Positions 26,796-35,813 are shown, counted from the stretch's first letter. The stretch: 64,000 nt of DNA from Flavobacterium sp. KACC 22761 (GCF_034058155.1 NZ_CP139148.1:1798001-1862000), one strand, 5' to 3'. Notes: generated by a model not told the origin, from the sequence alone. Numbers and translations: made by a program.

Positions 26796-27317
26796 TTAGC
26801 AATTTGATACTGTTCTTCCGAAGAATCTGTCATCTTTATCAGTTCTTCCGCTGTCTTCCATTGGGAATTCTTTTCTCATTGGGAAAGACACCATTTCGTC
26901 CATATTCAAAATACGTTTCAATTGCGGATGACCAATAAAATTGATTCCGAAGAAATCGTAAGTTTCTCTTTCCATCCAATTTGAACTCAAGAAAATATTT
27001 GAAACAGATTTTATTTCAGGTTTTTCACCATTTAAATAAACTTTGATTCTGATGCGTTTATTTTCGATCCAGTTGTGCAGGTGATACACTACAGCAAACT
27101 GGCGCTCTAGCTCATTGTCTGGATAGTGAATCCCGCATAAATCTGTTAAAAAGTGAAATTGTAAGTCAGCATCATTTTTTAAAAATAATATTAATGCTGT
27201 GATTTTGTCAGCCGAAGCTTCTAAAGTAAAAATATCTCTTTCTTGATGAAAGTTAAAAACATCGTTATTGAATGTTTCTACAAGTTTATCTTGGATCAGG
27301 GTATTTTCTAAAGCCAT
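26796..27317 (-). CDS. nuoC: NADH:quinone oxidoreductase subunit C
   Basis: 30 kDa-type peripheral subunit, 173 residues, with the family core (LTDLCGIHYPDNELERQFAV, then WMERETYDFFGINFIGHPQL, LKRILNMDEMVSFPMRKEFP). It is separate from nuoD here, not fused as in E. coli. The stop is 5 bp upstream of the MntA-like gene, and the start is one base after the nuoB stop. Confidence 0.96.
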   Translation of the reverse strand: MALENTLIQDKLVETFNNDVFNFHQERDIFTLEASADKITALILFLKNDADLQFHFLTDLCGIHYPDNELERQFAVVYHLHNWIENKRIRIKVYLNGEKPEIKSVSNIFLSSNWMERETYDFFGINFIGHPQLKRILNMDEMVSFPMRKEFPMEDSGRTDKDDRFFGRTVSNC

Positions 27318-27318
27318 T

Positions 27319-27867
27319 TTATGAGATATTATATGAAGCTAATAATTCTTGGTATTCTGGAGAGCTTCTGCGTCTAACAGATTCGCTTTTTACCAATTCC
27401 TGTAATCTCATTACACCGTCAACAATTTGTTCTGGTCTTGGAGGACACCCTGGAACATATACGTCAACAGGAATTACTTTGTCAATTCCTTGAAGAACAG
27501 AATAAGTATCGAAAACCCCTCCTGAAGAAGCGCAAGCTCCAACAGCAATTACCCAGCGAGGCTCAGACATTTGTTCGTAAACTTGTCTTAAAATCGGGGC
27601 CATTTTTTTTGAAATAGTTCCCATTACTAAAAGCATATCAGCTTGACGAGGAGAGAAACTCACACGCTCTGAACCAAATCGTGCCAAATCGTAATGTGAA
27701 GCCATTGTCGCCATGAATTCGATACCACAGCATGAAGTCGCGAAAGGAAGCGGCCATAATGAGTTAGCTCTTGCTAAACCAACTACATCATTAAGTTTTG
27801 TAGCGAAGAAACCTTCACCAGTAACTCCTTCTGGTGGCGCAACCATATTTACTTTTGAATCGCTCAT
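27319..27867 (-). CDS. nuoB: NADH:quinone oxidoreductase subunit B (cluster N2)
   Basis: Subunit with the terminal [4Fe-4S] cluster N2, which reduces the quinone. The ligands are in PFATSCCGIEFMAT (adjacent cysteines), GACASSGG and VPGCPPRPE. It is 182 residues, as usual. It stands 155 bp downstream of nuoA, with a short-word inverted repeat between. Confidence 0.97.
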   Translation of the reverse strand: MSDSKVNMVAPPEGVTGEGFFATKLNDVVGLARANSLWPLPFATSCCGIEFMATMASHYDLARFGSERVSFSPRQADMLLVMGTISKKMAPILRQVYEQMSEPRWVIAVGACASSGGVFDTYSVLQGIDKVIPVDVYVPGCPPRPEQIVDGVMRLQELVKSESVRRRSSPEYQELLASYNIS

Positions 27868-28022
27868 TTTTATTTTAGATTGTAGATTCCTGATTTTAGA
27901 TTTTTGATCTTGAAATCGAAATCAATATTTTAAAAATCAATATTGTGTTTTGAGAAATTATCTTTCAAATCTAAAATTCTAAATCAATCTAAAATCTAAA
28001 ATTTGAAATCTAAAATCTTAAT
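27868..28022. repeat. short-word inverted repeat array between nuoA and nuoB
   Basis: The left half carries TTTTAGATTGTAGATT and GATTTTAGATTTTTGATC, and the right half carries AAATCTAAAATTCTAAAT and CTAAAATCTAAAATTTG. The words are the same as in the nuoD-nuoE gap but in a different order, so the two arrays are related in composition only. Confidence 0.75.
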
Positions 28023-28388
28023 TTATTCCCACTCTAAGGCTTTCTTTTTGATGATATAAAAGAAACCAACCAAAAGCAAAGCCATGAAAACAATCATTTT
28101 TAGCATTCCTTCAATGCCAAGATCTTTAAAGTTTACTGCCCAAGGGTAAAGGAAAATTACCTCTACGTCAAACAACACAAATAAGATCGCAACTAGGAAA
28201 TATTTTACCGAAAAAGGAATACGTGCGTTTCCAACAGATTCGATACCACACTCGAAGTTTTTGTCTTTCACTTCAGAGGTTCTTTTTGGGCCTAATTTTC
28301 CAGAAATAATTATTGTTCCTACTACAAAACCAACAGCCAGAACTAACTGCATTAAAATTGGAATGTAACTGTATTGATCAGATTGCAT
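28023..28388 (-). CDS. nuoA: NADH:quinone oxidoreductase subunit A
   Basis: Three-helix membrane subunit that seals the quinone cavity next to NuoH and NuoK. Markers are KNFECGIESVGNARIPFSVK and the acidic pair in VLFDVEVIFLYPWAV. I start at 28388 (121 residues, MQSDQYSYIPILMQLVLAVG), not at the ATG at 28436, because the promoter -7 box (28421-28428) lies between them, so the longer form would not be on the mRNA. It is the first gene of the operon. Confidence 0.95.
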   Translation of the reverse strand: MQSDQYSYIPILMQLVLAVGFVVGTIIISGKLGPKRTSEVKDKNFECGIESVGNARIPFSVKYFLVAILFVLFDVEVIFLYPWAVNFKDLGIEGMLKMIVFMALLLVGFFYIIKKKALEWE

Positions 28389-28420
28389 AAACTTAGGGTT
28401 TTTACTTAAAGAATAAGCCA

Positions 28421-28452
28421 CAAAGATAACTTTCAACTATGTAAATCACAAA
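28421..28452 (-). promoter_or_regulatory. promoter of the nuo operon
   Basis: -7 TATCTTTG at 28421-28428 and -33 TTTG at 28449-28452 with a 20-base spacer. It predicts transcription start a few bases below 28421 and a leader of about 25-30 bases to the nuoA start. Confidence 0.8.
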
Positions 28453-28560
28453 CTAAAGGAGGATATAAGTATGTTCAGAATATGCGTTTATGCCTAATTT
28501 TTATTGATTATAAATAAGAGGATGTTTTTTTAATATTTTTTTAAGAAATAAGCAAAAAAA

Positions 28561-28590
28561 AAACGCCTCGAAATAAATCGAAGCGTTTTT
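28561..28590 (-). terminator. terminator of the cold-shock gene
   Basis: AAACGCCTCGA (28561-28571) and TCGAAGCGTTTTT (28578-28590). On the minus strand the mismatch becomes a G-U pair and a T-run follows, so it fits the minus-strand cold-shock gene. Confidence 0.8.
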
Positions 28591-28632
28591 AAAACCATTC
28601 AGAGGCAAAAAAAATAAATTGCTATATTTTTC

Positions 28633-28827
28633 TTAGATTACTGCTACTTTAGCAGCAACTTTCCCTTTTCTTCCTTCTTCTTCTTCGTAGCTTACACGGT
28701 CACCTTCGCGTAATTCTTCCGCGTTAATTCCTGAAGCGTGAACGAAGATGTCCTTTCCTGTTTCTTCGTCTGTAATGAACCCATAACCTTTAGATTCATT
28801 GAAAAATTTTACTGTACCTGTACGCAT
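28633..28827 (-). CDS. cold-shock protein, CspA family
   Basis: 64-residue single cold-shock domain. RNP1 (KGYGFI) and RNP2 (IFVHAS) are intact, so it should bind single-stranded RNA and DNA as an RNA chaperone. It is slightly shorter than CspA (70). It has its own -7 box (28857-28864), a leader of about 20-30 bases and a terminator. The strongly AT-rich region upstream is long. Confidence 0.96.
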   Translation of the reverse strand: MRTGTVKFFNESKGYGFITDEETGKDIFVHASGINAEELREGDRVSYEEEEGRKGKVAAKVAVI

Positions 28828-28856
28828 TGTAATTGTAATAATAATTTATAATAAAG

Positions 28857-28864
28857 CAAATGTA
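28857..28864 (-). promoter_or_regulatory. -7 promoter element of the cold-shock gene
   Basis: TACATTTG, an exact TAnnTTTG match 29 bp upstream of the start codon. A TTTG lies 15 bases upstream, shorter than normal spacing. Confidence 0.55.
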
Positions 28865-29080
28865 ACATATTAACTAATACAAAAGACATGTACGTGTTAA
28901 TTTTTTGTAAAAATTATTGATTTACAGTGTTTTTACGTGGTTTATTACATCAAAATGCTAATAAAATAGGATAATTTGAGAATCATTAATTGTAGGAATA
29001 TACAAAAAGGCATATTGTAGGAATTTTATAATCGATAAATGTAAAATTTGCATTTATTTTTTTACTTAAAAAGATAAAAA

Positions 29081-29110
29081 AACGCCGATTGAATTTTTTC
29101 AATCGGCGTT
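29081..29110 (-). terminator. terminator of aspS
   Basis: AACGCCGATTGAA (29081-29093) pairs perfectly with TTCAATCGGCGTT (29098-29110). On the minus strand a T-run follows. It lies 26 bp beyond the stop codon. Confidence 0.9.
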
Positions 29111-29136
29111 TATATTTTTGGATATTTTGTAAAAAA

Positions 29137-30888
29137 TTATGCAATATCGACTTTAATACGAAGTTCTTTCAACTGTGCATCATCAATTGCGGCCGGAGCG
29201 TCGATCATAACATCACGTCCAGAATTATTTTTAGGAAAAGCAATAAAATCTCTAATGGTTTCCTGACCTCCTAAAATAGCAACAAGTCTATCCAAACCAA
29301 AAGCTAAACCTCCGTGTGGTGGCGCTCCAAACTGGAAAGCATCCATTAAGAAGCCGAATTGCGCTTTTGCTTCTTCTTCGGTAAATCCTAAATATTTGAA
29401 CATTAATTGTTGTGTTGCTTTATCATGAATACGAATTGATCCACCGCCAATTTCGTTTCCGTTTAAAACCATATCGTAAGCATTTGCACGAACTTTTCCA
29501 GGTTCTGTTTCTAACAAAGCCATATCTTCTGGTTTTGGAGATGTAAATGGGTGGTGCATTGCATGGTAACGACCGCTTTCTTCGTCAAGTTCCAATAATG
29601 GAAAATCAACAACCCATAATGGAGCAAATTCTTCAGGATTACGTAATCCTAAACGAGTTGCTAATTCCATACGAAGTGCAGAAAGTTGTGCACGAGTTTT
29701 GTTAGCCGGACCAGAAAGTACAAAAATCATATCTCCAGGATTTGCTTCTGTAGCTTTTGCCCAATTTGCCAAATCATCATTGTCGTAGAATTTATCTACA
29801 GATGATTTGTAAGTTCCATCTTCGTTGCATTTTACATAAACCATTCCAGATGCACCAACTTGAGGACGTTTAACCCAGTCAATTAACCCGTCAATTTCTT
29901 TACGAGTGTAATTTCCTGCTCCCGGAACTGCAATTCCCACAACTAATTCCGCGGAATTAAAAACTGGGAATTCTTTGTGCTGTGCAAATTCGTTTAACTC
30001 ACCAAATTTCATCCCAAAACGAATGTCCGGTTTGTCATTTCCGTATGTTTTCATAGCATAGTCGTAGGTAATTCTTGGGAATTTATCTACTTCGATACCT
30101 TTAATTTCTTTTAATAAATGTCTTGTCAATCCTTCAAAAACATTCAAAATATCTTCTTGTTCTACAAATGCCATTTCGCAGTCAATCTGAGTAAACTCTG
30201 GCTGACGGTCAGCACGTAAATCTTCATCACGGAAACATTTCACGATTTGGAAATATTTATCCATTCCACCTACCATCAATAATTGTTTGAAAGTTTGTGG
30301 AGATTGTGGCAATGCATAAAACTGCCCTTCGTTCATACGGCTTGGCACAACGAAATCTCTTGCTCCTTCTGGAGTTGATTTGATTAAGTAAGGCGTTTCA
30401 ACTTCGCAGAAATCTAAATCAGAAAGATATTTGCGAACTTCCATCGCTACTTTATGACGGAACAATAAACTGTTTTTTACAGGATTTCTTCTAATATCCA
30501 AATAACGATATTTCATTCTGATGTCTTCTCCACCATCCGTTTCATCTTCAATTGTAAATGGAGGAGTTAATGCAGTGTTTAAAATCGTCAATTCAGAAAC
30601 TAAAATTTCGATTTCACCCGTTGGAATATTTTTGTTTTTAGCTTCACGCTCAATAACAATTCCTTTTACCTGAATTACAAATTCTCTTCCTAGAGTTTTT
30701 GCCAATTCAAAAACGGTTTTATCAGTACGACTTTCGTCGAAAATAAGTTGTGTAATTCCGTAACGGTCGCGTAGATCGACCCAATTCATAAATCCTTTAT
30801 CGCGTGATTTTTGAACCCAGCCCGCAAGCGTAACTTCGGTATTAATATTTGAAGCGTTTAATTCGCCGCAATTATGACTTCTATACAT
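29137..30888 (-). CDS. aspS: aspartate--tRNA ligase (AspRS), class II
   Basis: Charges tRNA-Asp with aspartate. The 583-residue protein has an N-terminal OB-fold anticodon domain (about 10-120), motif 2 ([20 protein letters not shown]), the bacterial insert domain and motif 3 ([14 protein letters not shown]). I start at 30888 ([16 protein letters not shown]), residue 12 of the longest frame. The -7 box at 30907-30914 lies downstream of the first ATG (30921), so the longer form would be untranscribed. Confidence 0.96.
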   Translation of the reverse strand: MYRSHNCGELNASNINTEVTLAGWVQKSRDKGFMNWVDLRDRYGITQLIFDESRTDKTVFELAKTLGREFVIQVKGIVIEREAKNKNIPTGEIEILVSELTILNTALTPPFTIEDETDGGEDIRMKYRYLDIRRNPVKNSLLFRHKVAMEVRKYLSDLDFCEVETPYLIKSTPEGARDFVVPSRMNEGQFYALPQSPQTFKQLLMVGGMDKYFQIVKCFRDEDLRADRQPEFTQIDCEMAFVEQEDILNVFEGLTRHLLKEIKGIEVDKFPRITYDYAMKTYGNDKPDIRFGMKFGELNEFAQHKEFPVFNSAELVVGIAVPGAGNYTRKEIDGLIDWVKRPQVGASGMVYVKCNEDGTYKSSVDKFYDNDDLANWAKATEANPGDMIFVLSGPANKTRAQLSALRMELATRLGLRNPEEFAPLWVVDFPLLELDEESGRYHAMHHPFTSPKPEDMALLETEPGKVRANAYDMVLNGNEIGGGSIRIHDKATQQLMFKYLGFTEEEAKAQFGFLMDAFQFGAPPHGGLAFGLDRLVAILGGQETIRDFIAFPKNNSGRDVMIDAPAAIDDAQLKELRIKVDIA

Positions 30889-30906
30889 GATCTCAATTTT
30901 AGACTG

Positions 30907-30914
30907 CAAAAGTA
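30907..30914 (-). promoter_or_regulatory. -7 promoter element of aspS
   Basis: TACTTTTG, an exact match 18 bp upstream of the chosen start codon. No TTG at the normal -33 distance, so only the -7 part is well supported. Confidence 0.6.
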
Positions 30915-31011
30915 AATACAAAATTCAAGATAATATAGTAAAGTGATAAACTTGATGCTTAGAAATTTGAAATATTTTGTTAATTCTGAAATTTCAAAGC
31001 GGTTATTTCTT

Positions 31012-31019
31012 TAGATTTG
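31012..31019 (+). promoter_or_regulatory. -7 promoter element of the TlpA-like gene
   Basis: TAGATTTG, an exact match ending 27 bp upstream of the start codon. The upstream CTG is 23 bases away, so the -33 half is weak. Confidence 0.5.
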
Positions 31020-31046
31020 ATTCACTAAAAATAAATTTTAATATCT

Positions 31047-32042
31047 ATGAAAAAACTTTTTGTGGCAGGAATGTTGATTTTTAGCGCCCTGAATGTCTTT
31101 GGTCAAGCGAAAAATCAAATAAAATTTACGGCTAAAATTGCTAATCGAAATAGTGACACCCTTGTGGTTAAGGCAAGAAATGGTTTTAAGCAAGTGATTC
31201 CGATTGATAAAAAAGGGGTTTTTGTTGCAGTTTTTGATGCTCCAAAAGGGTTTTATGTTTTTTCTGATGGAACTGAATCGTCAAACTTGTATTTAAAACC
31301 AAATTCTGAAATTAACTTAACAATGGATGCCAAAGAATTTGATGAAACTATTGTTTATAAAGGGAAAGGTATCAATGAAAGTAATTTTCTGGCACAACAG
31401 GCGTTGAAAGACGAGAAATTTCAGAACGAGGCCTTTACTAAAGATGCGAATGAATTTACTGCTCTTTTAGAAAAAAAGAAAAAAACAGATAATGAAAATT
31501 TGGAAAAGGGAGATTTTGACCCTGAATTTAAAACGGCATTAAAAAGTAGTTTTGAAAGTTTTAATCAATATGCGTCTGAGGAATATGAAAGAGTAGCGAA
31601 AGCAAAGAGTCTGATTGGGAAACCTTCACCTGAATTCGATTACGAAAATTTTAAAGGAGGAAAAACAAAACTGGCTGACTTAAAAGGAAAATATGTTTAT
31701 ATAGACCTTTGGGCTACTTGGTGTGCGCCATGTAGAGCTGAAATTCCGTACTTGCAAAAAGTGGAAGAGAAATATGATGGAAAAAATATTGAGTTTGTGA
31801 GCATTTCTATTGATAAAGCAAAAGACAATGAAAAATGGAAGAAGTTTGTAGAAGACAAAAATTTGGGTGGTGTTCAATTATTTGCTGATAAAGATTGGAC
31901 TTCTGAGTTTGTTGTGAACTATGGAGTTACTGGAATTCCGAGATTCATATTAATTGATCCTCAGGGCAATATTGTAAATTCTGATGCTCCAAGACCATCT
32001 GATCCAATACTTGTTGAGCAATTAAATGCATTATTGAACTAA
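31047..32042 (+). CDS. TlpA-like thioredoxin-fold disulfide reductase with N-terminal beta domain
   Basis: Periplasmic thiol-disulfide oxidoreductase of 331 residues. It has a signal peptide (1-20, LFVAGMLIFSALNVFGQ), a beta-rich N-terminal domain (about 20-110, DUF4369-like), a helical linker, and a TlpA/ResA-like thioredoxin domain from about 190 with the redox motif WATWCAPCRAE and the cis-proline in GVTGIPRFILID. Bacteroidota commonly carry many of these for cytochrome maturation or general envelope thiol repair. Specificity is unknown. A terminator follows at 32101-32127. Confidence 0.92.
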   Translation: MKKLFVAGMLIFSALNVFGQAKNQIKFTAKIANRNSDTLVVKARNGFKQVIPIDKKGVFVAVFDAPKGFYVFSDGTESSNLYLKPNSEINLTMDAKEFDETIVYKGKGINESNFLAQQALKDEKFQNEAFTKDANEFTALLEKKKKTDNENLEKGDFDPEFKTALKSSFESFNQYASEEYERVAKAKSLIGKPSPEFDYENFKGGKTKLADLKGKYVYIDLWATWCAPCRAEIPYLQKVEEKYDGKNIEFVSISIDKAKDNEKWKKFVEDKNLGGVQLFADKDWTSEFVVNYGVTGIPRFILIDPQGNIVNSDAPRPSDPILVEQLNALLN

Positions 32043-32100
32043 TTTATTTACGAAATCGAGAACGTTATCGTAATATTCTGATTTTCATGAAATACCAGTA

Positions 32101-32127
32101 AAACCAGTGCCTCAGCGCTGGTTTTTT
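32101..32127 (+). terminator. terminator of the TlpA-like gene
   Basis: AAACCAGTGC and GCGCTGGTTT pair with one G-U on the plus strand, followed by seven T. Confidence 0.85.
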
Positions 32128-32212
32128 TGTTTTGGAAGATTTTCCAATGTTAAGTTTTTATGCAATGTTACCAAATTGTTAAGCAAAAGTTTTTTTAATG
32201 TAAACAATTAAC

Positions 32213-32220
32213 TATATTTG
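32213..32220 (+). promoter_or_regulatory. -7 promoter element of the small MORN-type gene
   Basis: TATATTTG, an exact match 32 bp upstream of the start codon. Confidence 0.55.
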
Positions 32221-32252
32221 ATAAAGATTTCTTAACATTAATACCTACAGAT

Positions 32253-32600
32253 ATGAAAAAGAGTGTAATTTTAGCTGCGTTATTGTTCTCTGGAATGTTA
32301 ATTGCGCAGGAAGCAAAACCTGAATTAGAAGCCGTTGGAAACAAGGTAAAAGCTACTTATTACTATGAAAATGGAAATGTGCAGCAAGAAGGCTTTTTTA
32401 AGGATGGTAAGTTAGATGGTGTTTGGGTATCTTATGACGAAAAAGGAAATAAAAAAGCCGTTGGAGAATACACAGACGGAGTAAAAACTGGAAAATGGAT
32501 TTTCTTTAATGAAGAAGGTCTAAAAGAAGTAGCTTATGTTGACAGCAAAGTTAGCTCAGTGAAAAATTTACAGAAAAATGCTTTAGCAAACAGAAATTAA
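32253..32600 (+). CDS. small secreted MORN/YwqK-like repeat protein
   Basis: 115 residues with a signal peptide (1-19, SVILAALLFSGMLIAQ). The body has tandem repeats of about 22 residues typical of YwqK/MORN-variant proteins (YYENGNVQQEGFFKDGKLDG, then WVSYDEKGNKKAVGEYTDGV, KTGKWIFFNEEGLKEVAYVD). Related proteins are abundant in flavobacteria, and their function is unknown. The name toxin-antitoxin YwqK sometimes applied to them is not supported here. It has its own promoter and shares a terminator with the convergent PepSY gene. Confidence 0.85.
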   Translation: MKKSVILAALLFSGMLIAQEAKPELEAVGNKVKATYYYENGNVQQEGFFKDGKLDGVWVSYDEKGNKKAVGEYTDGVKTGKWIFFNEEGLKEVAYVDSKVSSVKNLQKNALANRN

Positions 32601-32620
32601 TTGATTTCGACAAATTATAA

Positions 32621-32656
32621 AAAAACCGTCCCGTTTTTTAACGAGACGGTTTTTTT
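32621..32656. terminator. shared terminator of two convergent genes
   Basis: AACCGTCCCGTT and AACGAGACGGTT form a stem with T-runs on both strands. On the minus strand the one mismatch becomes a G-U pair. The right arm (from 32641) lies inside the last codons of the PepSY gene. Confidence 0.85.
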
Positions 32657-33765
32657 ATGTTTTTATGTTTCGATTTTTTACTGCGTCCAAACCAGATTAT
32701 AAAACCTGTAACCGGTAAAGCGGAAGCAAGCAAGCTGACTGTAAAAGCGATAATCTTTCCTGGCAAATCTAGAACTTGACCAGTATGAATTCCATAATTC
32801 ATTTCGACTACTTGTAATCCCAAGGTTTTTTTGTCAAAAGTTTGGCTCTTGATCAATTCTCCGCTTGACGGATGAAAATAATAATTGCTCTGCTGATCAT
32901 AGCGCAACGTATGAGGATAAGCACCCGTGCTCACAATGTCTCCTTTTTGTTGTGGAATCATTATAAAAAACATTTCGGCTTTTGGTTGTAGTTTTATAGT
33001 TTGAGCAAAAGCTTTGTCGATTGCAGCAACAGAATTTGTTTTGAATTTTGTGGTATAGATTGTATGTGTTTTTGTTTCCGTCGCTTTATCTCCGCCAAAA
33101 TTGAAGGTTTTGTAAATTCCATCGCCAACCCATTCGTAGGTGAAAGTTAAACCTGTAATTGCTAGAATCAGCGCAATCAATGCAATGTAAAATCCAGAAG
33201 TATTGTGCCAGTCATAATTTACACGGCGCCATTTGGCATTCCATTTAATGGTAAAACTTCTTTTAATATCGCTTTTTCGTTTTGGCCACCATTGTATAAT
33301 TCCAGAAATAAGCAATAAAATAAAAATGATTGTTGCGCCACCAATAATATGTTTCCCAATATAATCGGGCAAAAGCAAATACAAGTGAATGTATTCAACG
33401 ATGATGAAAAAATCGGTTTTTGGATTTTCTGTTTTTAAATATTGCCCTGTGTACGGATTAAAATAGAGATATAAATTTTCAGTATCGGAATAAGTGTAAA
33501 CAATAGCTGACCGATTTTTTCCGTAATAAGCGACCATGCTGATTTTGTTCTTCGGAACAATTTCTTTTGCTTTTTCTTTCAAAGCAGAAGGAGGAAGGAA
33601 AGGCTTGTTTTGAGGTTCAACCAAACGCCATTCTTTTCGAGTAATGTCTTTTATTTCGTCATGAAAACAGAAAATGCAGCCCGTAATGCAAACTACAAAA
33701 ACAATAAGCCCGGAAATTAATCCGAGCCATTTATGCAGAAAACGTATTTTCGTTTTGAATCCCAT
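32638..33765 (-). CDS. PepSY-associated membrane protein (siderophore/iron reductase type), smaller
   Basis: Inner-membrane protein of 375 residues with four membrane helices in the PepSY_TM arrangement. It opens with KIRFLHKWLGLISGLIVFVV, a later helix is HIIGGATIIFILLLISGIIQ, and the PepSY-like periplasmic repeats contain ENLYLYFNPYTGQYLKTENP. Conserved histidines within the helices (FLHKWLG, VEYIHLYLLLP, YDWHNTSGFYIALI, MNYGIHTGQVLDLPG) suggest haem or metal binding. Related proteins work in reducing iron from imported siderophores. It is the last gene of the uptake operon. A 174-bp hairpin-bearing gap separates it from the other PepSY gene. Confidence 0.88.
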   Translation of the reverse strand: MGFKTKIRFLHKWLGLISGLIVFVVCITGCIFCFHDEIKDITRKEWRLVEPQNKPFLPPSALKEKAKEIVPKNKISMVAYYGKNRSAIVYTYSDTENLYLYFNPYTGQYLKTENPKTDFFIIVEYIHLYLLLPDYIGKHIIGGATIIFILLLISGIIQWWPKRKSDIKRSFTIKWNAKWRRVNYDWHNTSGFYIALIALILAITGLTFTYEWVGDGIYKTFNFGGDKATETKTHTIYTTKFKTNSVAAIDKAFAQTIKLQPKAEMFFIMIPQQKGDIVSTGAYPHTLRYDQQSNYYFHPSSGELIKSQTFDKKTLGLQVVEMNYGIHTGQVLDLPGKIIAFTVSLLASALPVTGFIIWFGRSKKSKHKNIKKPSR

Positions 33766-33846
33766 TTTTTGATTAAAAGCGTAAAATTATGCTCAAAATT
33801 CATTTGGGACAAATAATTCTAATTATTTTGTTTGTGGTAAAGTTTT

Positions 33847-33922
33847 TTTCTCACGCAGATTCCGCAGATTTGGCGGATTTTTTTTAAATATTATCTGTTA
33901 AATCTGCGGAATCTGCGAGAGA
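33847..33922. repeat. inverted repeat hairpin between the PepSY genes
   Basis: Arms 33847-33870 and 33901-33924 are 23/24 complementary (TTTCTCACGCAGATTCCGCA against its inverse), separated by 30 AT-rich bases. The word CGCAGATT links it to the repeats at 53736-53901. Confidence 0.85.
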
Positions 33923-33939
33923 AACTCCTTTCAGTTTTT

Positions 33940-35490
33940 TTAAGAAACTGCTTGTTTTGGTTTTAAGTGATAAGCAGTATAGAGCGATATTGATGCTAGG
34001 AAAATCCAGAAAATATCTATAAAGAAAACCTGAATTTTGTTTTCCATGAAGGAAGTCCAAAACCAATTTCCAGAAACAATTCCGTTAGTAATTGGAATTA
34101 AGAATCCTAAAATACTTCCTGAAATCAGGCAGCATTTATTGGTAAAAGCGTCATTCTTTTTGATGATAAAGAAAACAGTCAGAATTAGCCACCCGCCAAA
34201 ATAAATTTTAAACAAATCAGATTGCGTTAAAGGATAGAAAATTTTGCTTCCAATAAATGCCAAAGCTGTAATTGGATACATGCTTAGACAAATGGCCAAA
34301 TAAATTCGAACAACTGCAGCGTTGAAACGTCTTTTCTTTTCTGGAAGATTGTTTTTTTGTCTTGCAACCAACCAAATCATAACGCCTGAAATAATGACGA
34401 AGCAAGTTATAATCCCCAAAATAAAGCTGATAATTTTTAGAGCATGTCCGCCATAATCGCCAAAATGAATTCGGTATAAAACGTTCTTCACAACATCAAG
34501 ATAGCTGGTTTGAGAAACGGGATCTTTTTTGGCAATTATTTTTCCATCAGAAACACGATAAAGAACTTTTCCGATTCCGGTGAATTTTTTGTGATTCAGC
34601 ATTTCACCTTCAACTAAAACATGCATATTGATATCACCATAATTTTGGATGTACACGCGTGTAACTTCAAAATCGGCCCAATTGTTTTTTGCTTTTGCTA
34701 TAAGTTCGTTAATATTAAAAGGATTTGCCAGTTTCTTTTTCTCAAATTTATAATCGGCATCTATGTATTCAAGTTCCTTATATAATTTGTTTTGATCACC
34801 TCCGTAGAGTGCCATCACGGCCGGTGCTACGATCAAAAGTTTAATCATAAAAAAGGCTCCCGTAACAGCGTAAACAAATTGAAAAGGAAGGCCGATCATT
34901 CCTAATGCTGTGTGTGCATCTGTCCAAAGTGTTTTTAATTTTTCTTTTGGACGGAACATGTAAAAATTCGATACGATTTTTTTCCAATGCAATAAAACTC
35001 CCGTTACAATTGCGAATAAGAAAAACAAAGCTGTGAATCCCGAAAGGTAATAACCGACAGGATAAGGAATTTGAGCAAAAAAATGCAAACGATATAATAA
35101 TTCTCCCAAAGAATAAGCTTCTTCGTACGTATAGGATTTGTAGTTTTTGTTGTCCAGATAAAAATAATCGCCGAGACGTTGCTTTTTTGGAGCCAATGAG
35201 TCTTTTGTTCCTCCGAGCGAAACAGCAACTCGGTTTTCTAGGTATGGCTTAGAAATCGTAATATTTCTTGCGTGCAAAACATATTTTTTGTCCAAATGCT
35301 GTAAGGCATCATTGTAATCTAGCTGAATTTCTTTTGTTTGTGCTGTAGATTCACTTCTTTCCCAATTGACGATTTCATCCCTAAAAAAAGAAAAAGATCC
35401 AGCAAAGAAAATTACGAATAGCGCCACGCTGATCACAATTCCGCTGACAGTATGTGTATGAAAATAGATATTATAATGACGGTTGTTCAT
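33940..35490 (-). CDS. PepSY-associated membrane protein (siderophore/iron reductase type), larger
   Basis: Inner-membrane protein of 516 residues. It has four PepSY_TM helices (FHTHTVSGIVISVALFVIFF, LSGFTALFFLFAIVTGVLLH, GLPFQFVYAVTGAFFMIKLL, LKIISFILGIITCFVIISGV) plus four or five extra C-terminal helices, so it is a longer variant of the smaller PepSY protein. Helix histidines (FHTHTVSG, LYRLHFFAQIP, DAHTALG, IHFGDYGGHALK) are conserved. Its likely role is electron transfer or iron release from siderophores, which is inference from the operon. It ends inside a region partly covered by the repeat at 33847-33922. Confidence 0.88.
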   Translation of the reverse strand: MNNRHYNIYFHTHTVSGIVISVALFVIFFAGSFSFFRDEIVNWERSESTAQTKEIQLDYNDALQHLDKKYVLHARNITISKPYLENRVAVSLGGTKDSLAPKKQRLGDYFYLDNKNYKSYTYEEAYSLGELLYRLHFFAQIPYPVGYYLSGFTALFFLFAIVTGVLLHWKKIVSNFYMFRPKEKLKTLWTDAHTALGMIGLPFQFVYAVTGAFFMIKLLIVAPAVMALYGGDQNKLYKELEYIDADYKFEKKKLANPFNINELIAKAKNNWADFEVTRVYIQNYGDINMHVLVEGEMLNHKKFTGIGKVLYRVSDGKIIAKKDPVSQTSYLDVVKNVLYRIHFGDYGGHALKIISFILGIITCFVIISGVMIWLVARQKNNLPEKKRRFNAAVVRIYLAICLSMYPITALAFIGSKIFYPLTQSDLFKIYFGGWLILTVFFIIKKNDAFTNKCCLISGSILGFLIPITNGIVSGNWFWTSFMENKIQVFFIDIFWIFLASISLYTAYHLKPKQAVS

Positions 35491-35493
35491 AGA

Positions 35494-35796
35494 TTAATGC
35501 GCCGTTTGATTATAGGTTTGACCCAAGTATATAAAAAGACAAAAAAGAAGAGTTAAAAGAATGTAAATGCCCCAGATTTTCCAACCACTTTTAGCCAAAA
35601 AAGCGACGACCATTAATGCGACCCAAAGAATGAATCCGCTGAAAGCCATTGTAATCAATACATCTGCACGATTGAACCAAGAAGCTAGAGCCAAATGAAA
35701 AGTGACAGATACAAAGTAACCTCCTAAAATCGCCGCAGTAATTTTGAGAAAACGAGGCAAAAAAGCCGGAGTTAAATATTTTGGATTTGCTGGCAT
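35494..35796 (-). CDS. small three-helix membrane protein, DUF3649-like
   Basis: 100 residues with three membrane helices (FLKITAAILGGYFVSVTFHL, ADVLITMAFSGFILWVALMV, KIWGIYILLTLLFCLFIYL). The pattern and length fit DUF3649, a family that accompanies TonB-dependent siderophore receptors and PepSY proteins in other phyla. The assignment is from memory of the family pattern and is not certain. It starts 17 bp after the upstream small gene and ends 4 bp before the larger PepSY gene, so it is co-translated. Confidence 0.68.
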   Translation of the reverse strand: MPANPKYLTPAFLPRFLKITAAILGGYFVSVTFHLALASWFNRADVLITMAFSGFILWVALMVVAFLAKSGWKIWGIYILLTLLFCLFIYLGQTYNQTAH

Positions 35797-35813
35797 GCTT
35801 TATTTAATGTGGT

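Larger units (their letters stand above)
28828..29136. other. non-coding stretch upstream of the cold-shock gene
   Basis: It contains the cold-shock promoter (28857-28864) and the aspS terminator (29081-29110). I see no other gene or structured RNA in the remainder. Confidence 0.55.

Noticed and set aside
28459..28464. AGGAGG in the spacer upstream of nuoA, as a ribosome binding site
   Set aside because: It is on the plus strand, where no gene starts. The nuoA gene is on the minus strand, and ribosome binding sites of this type are weak in Bacteroidota.
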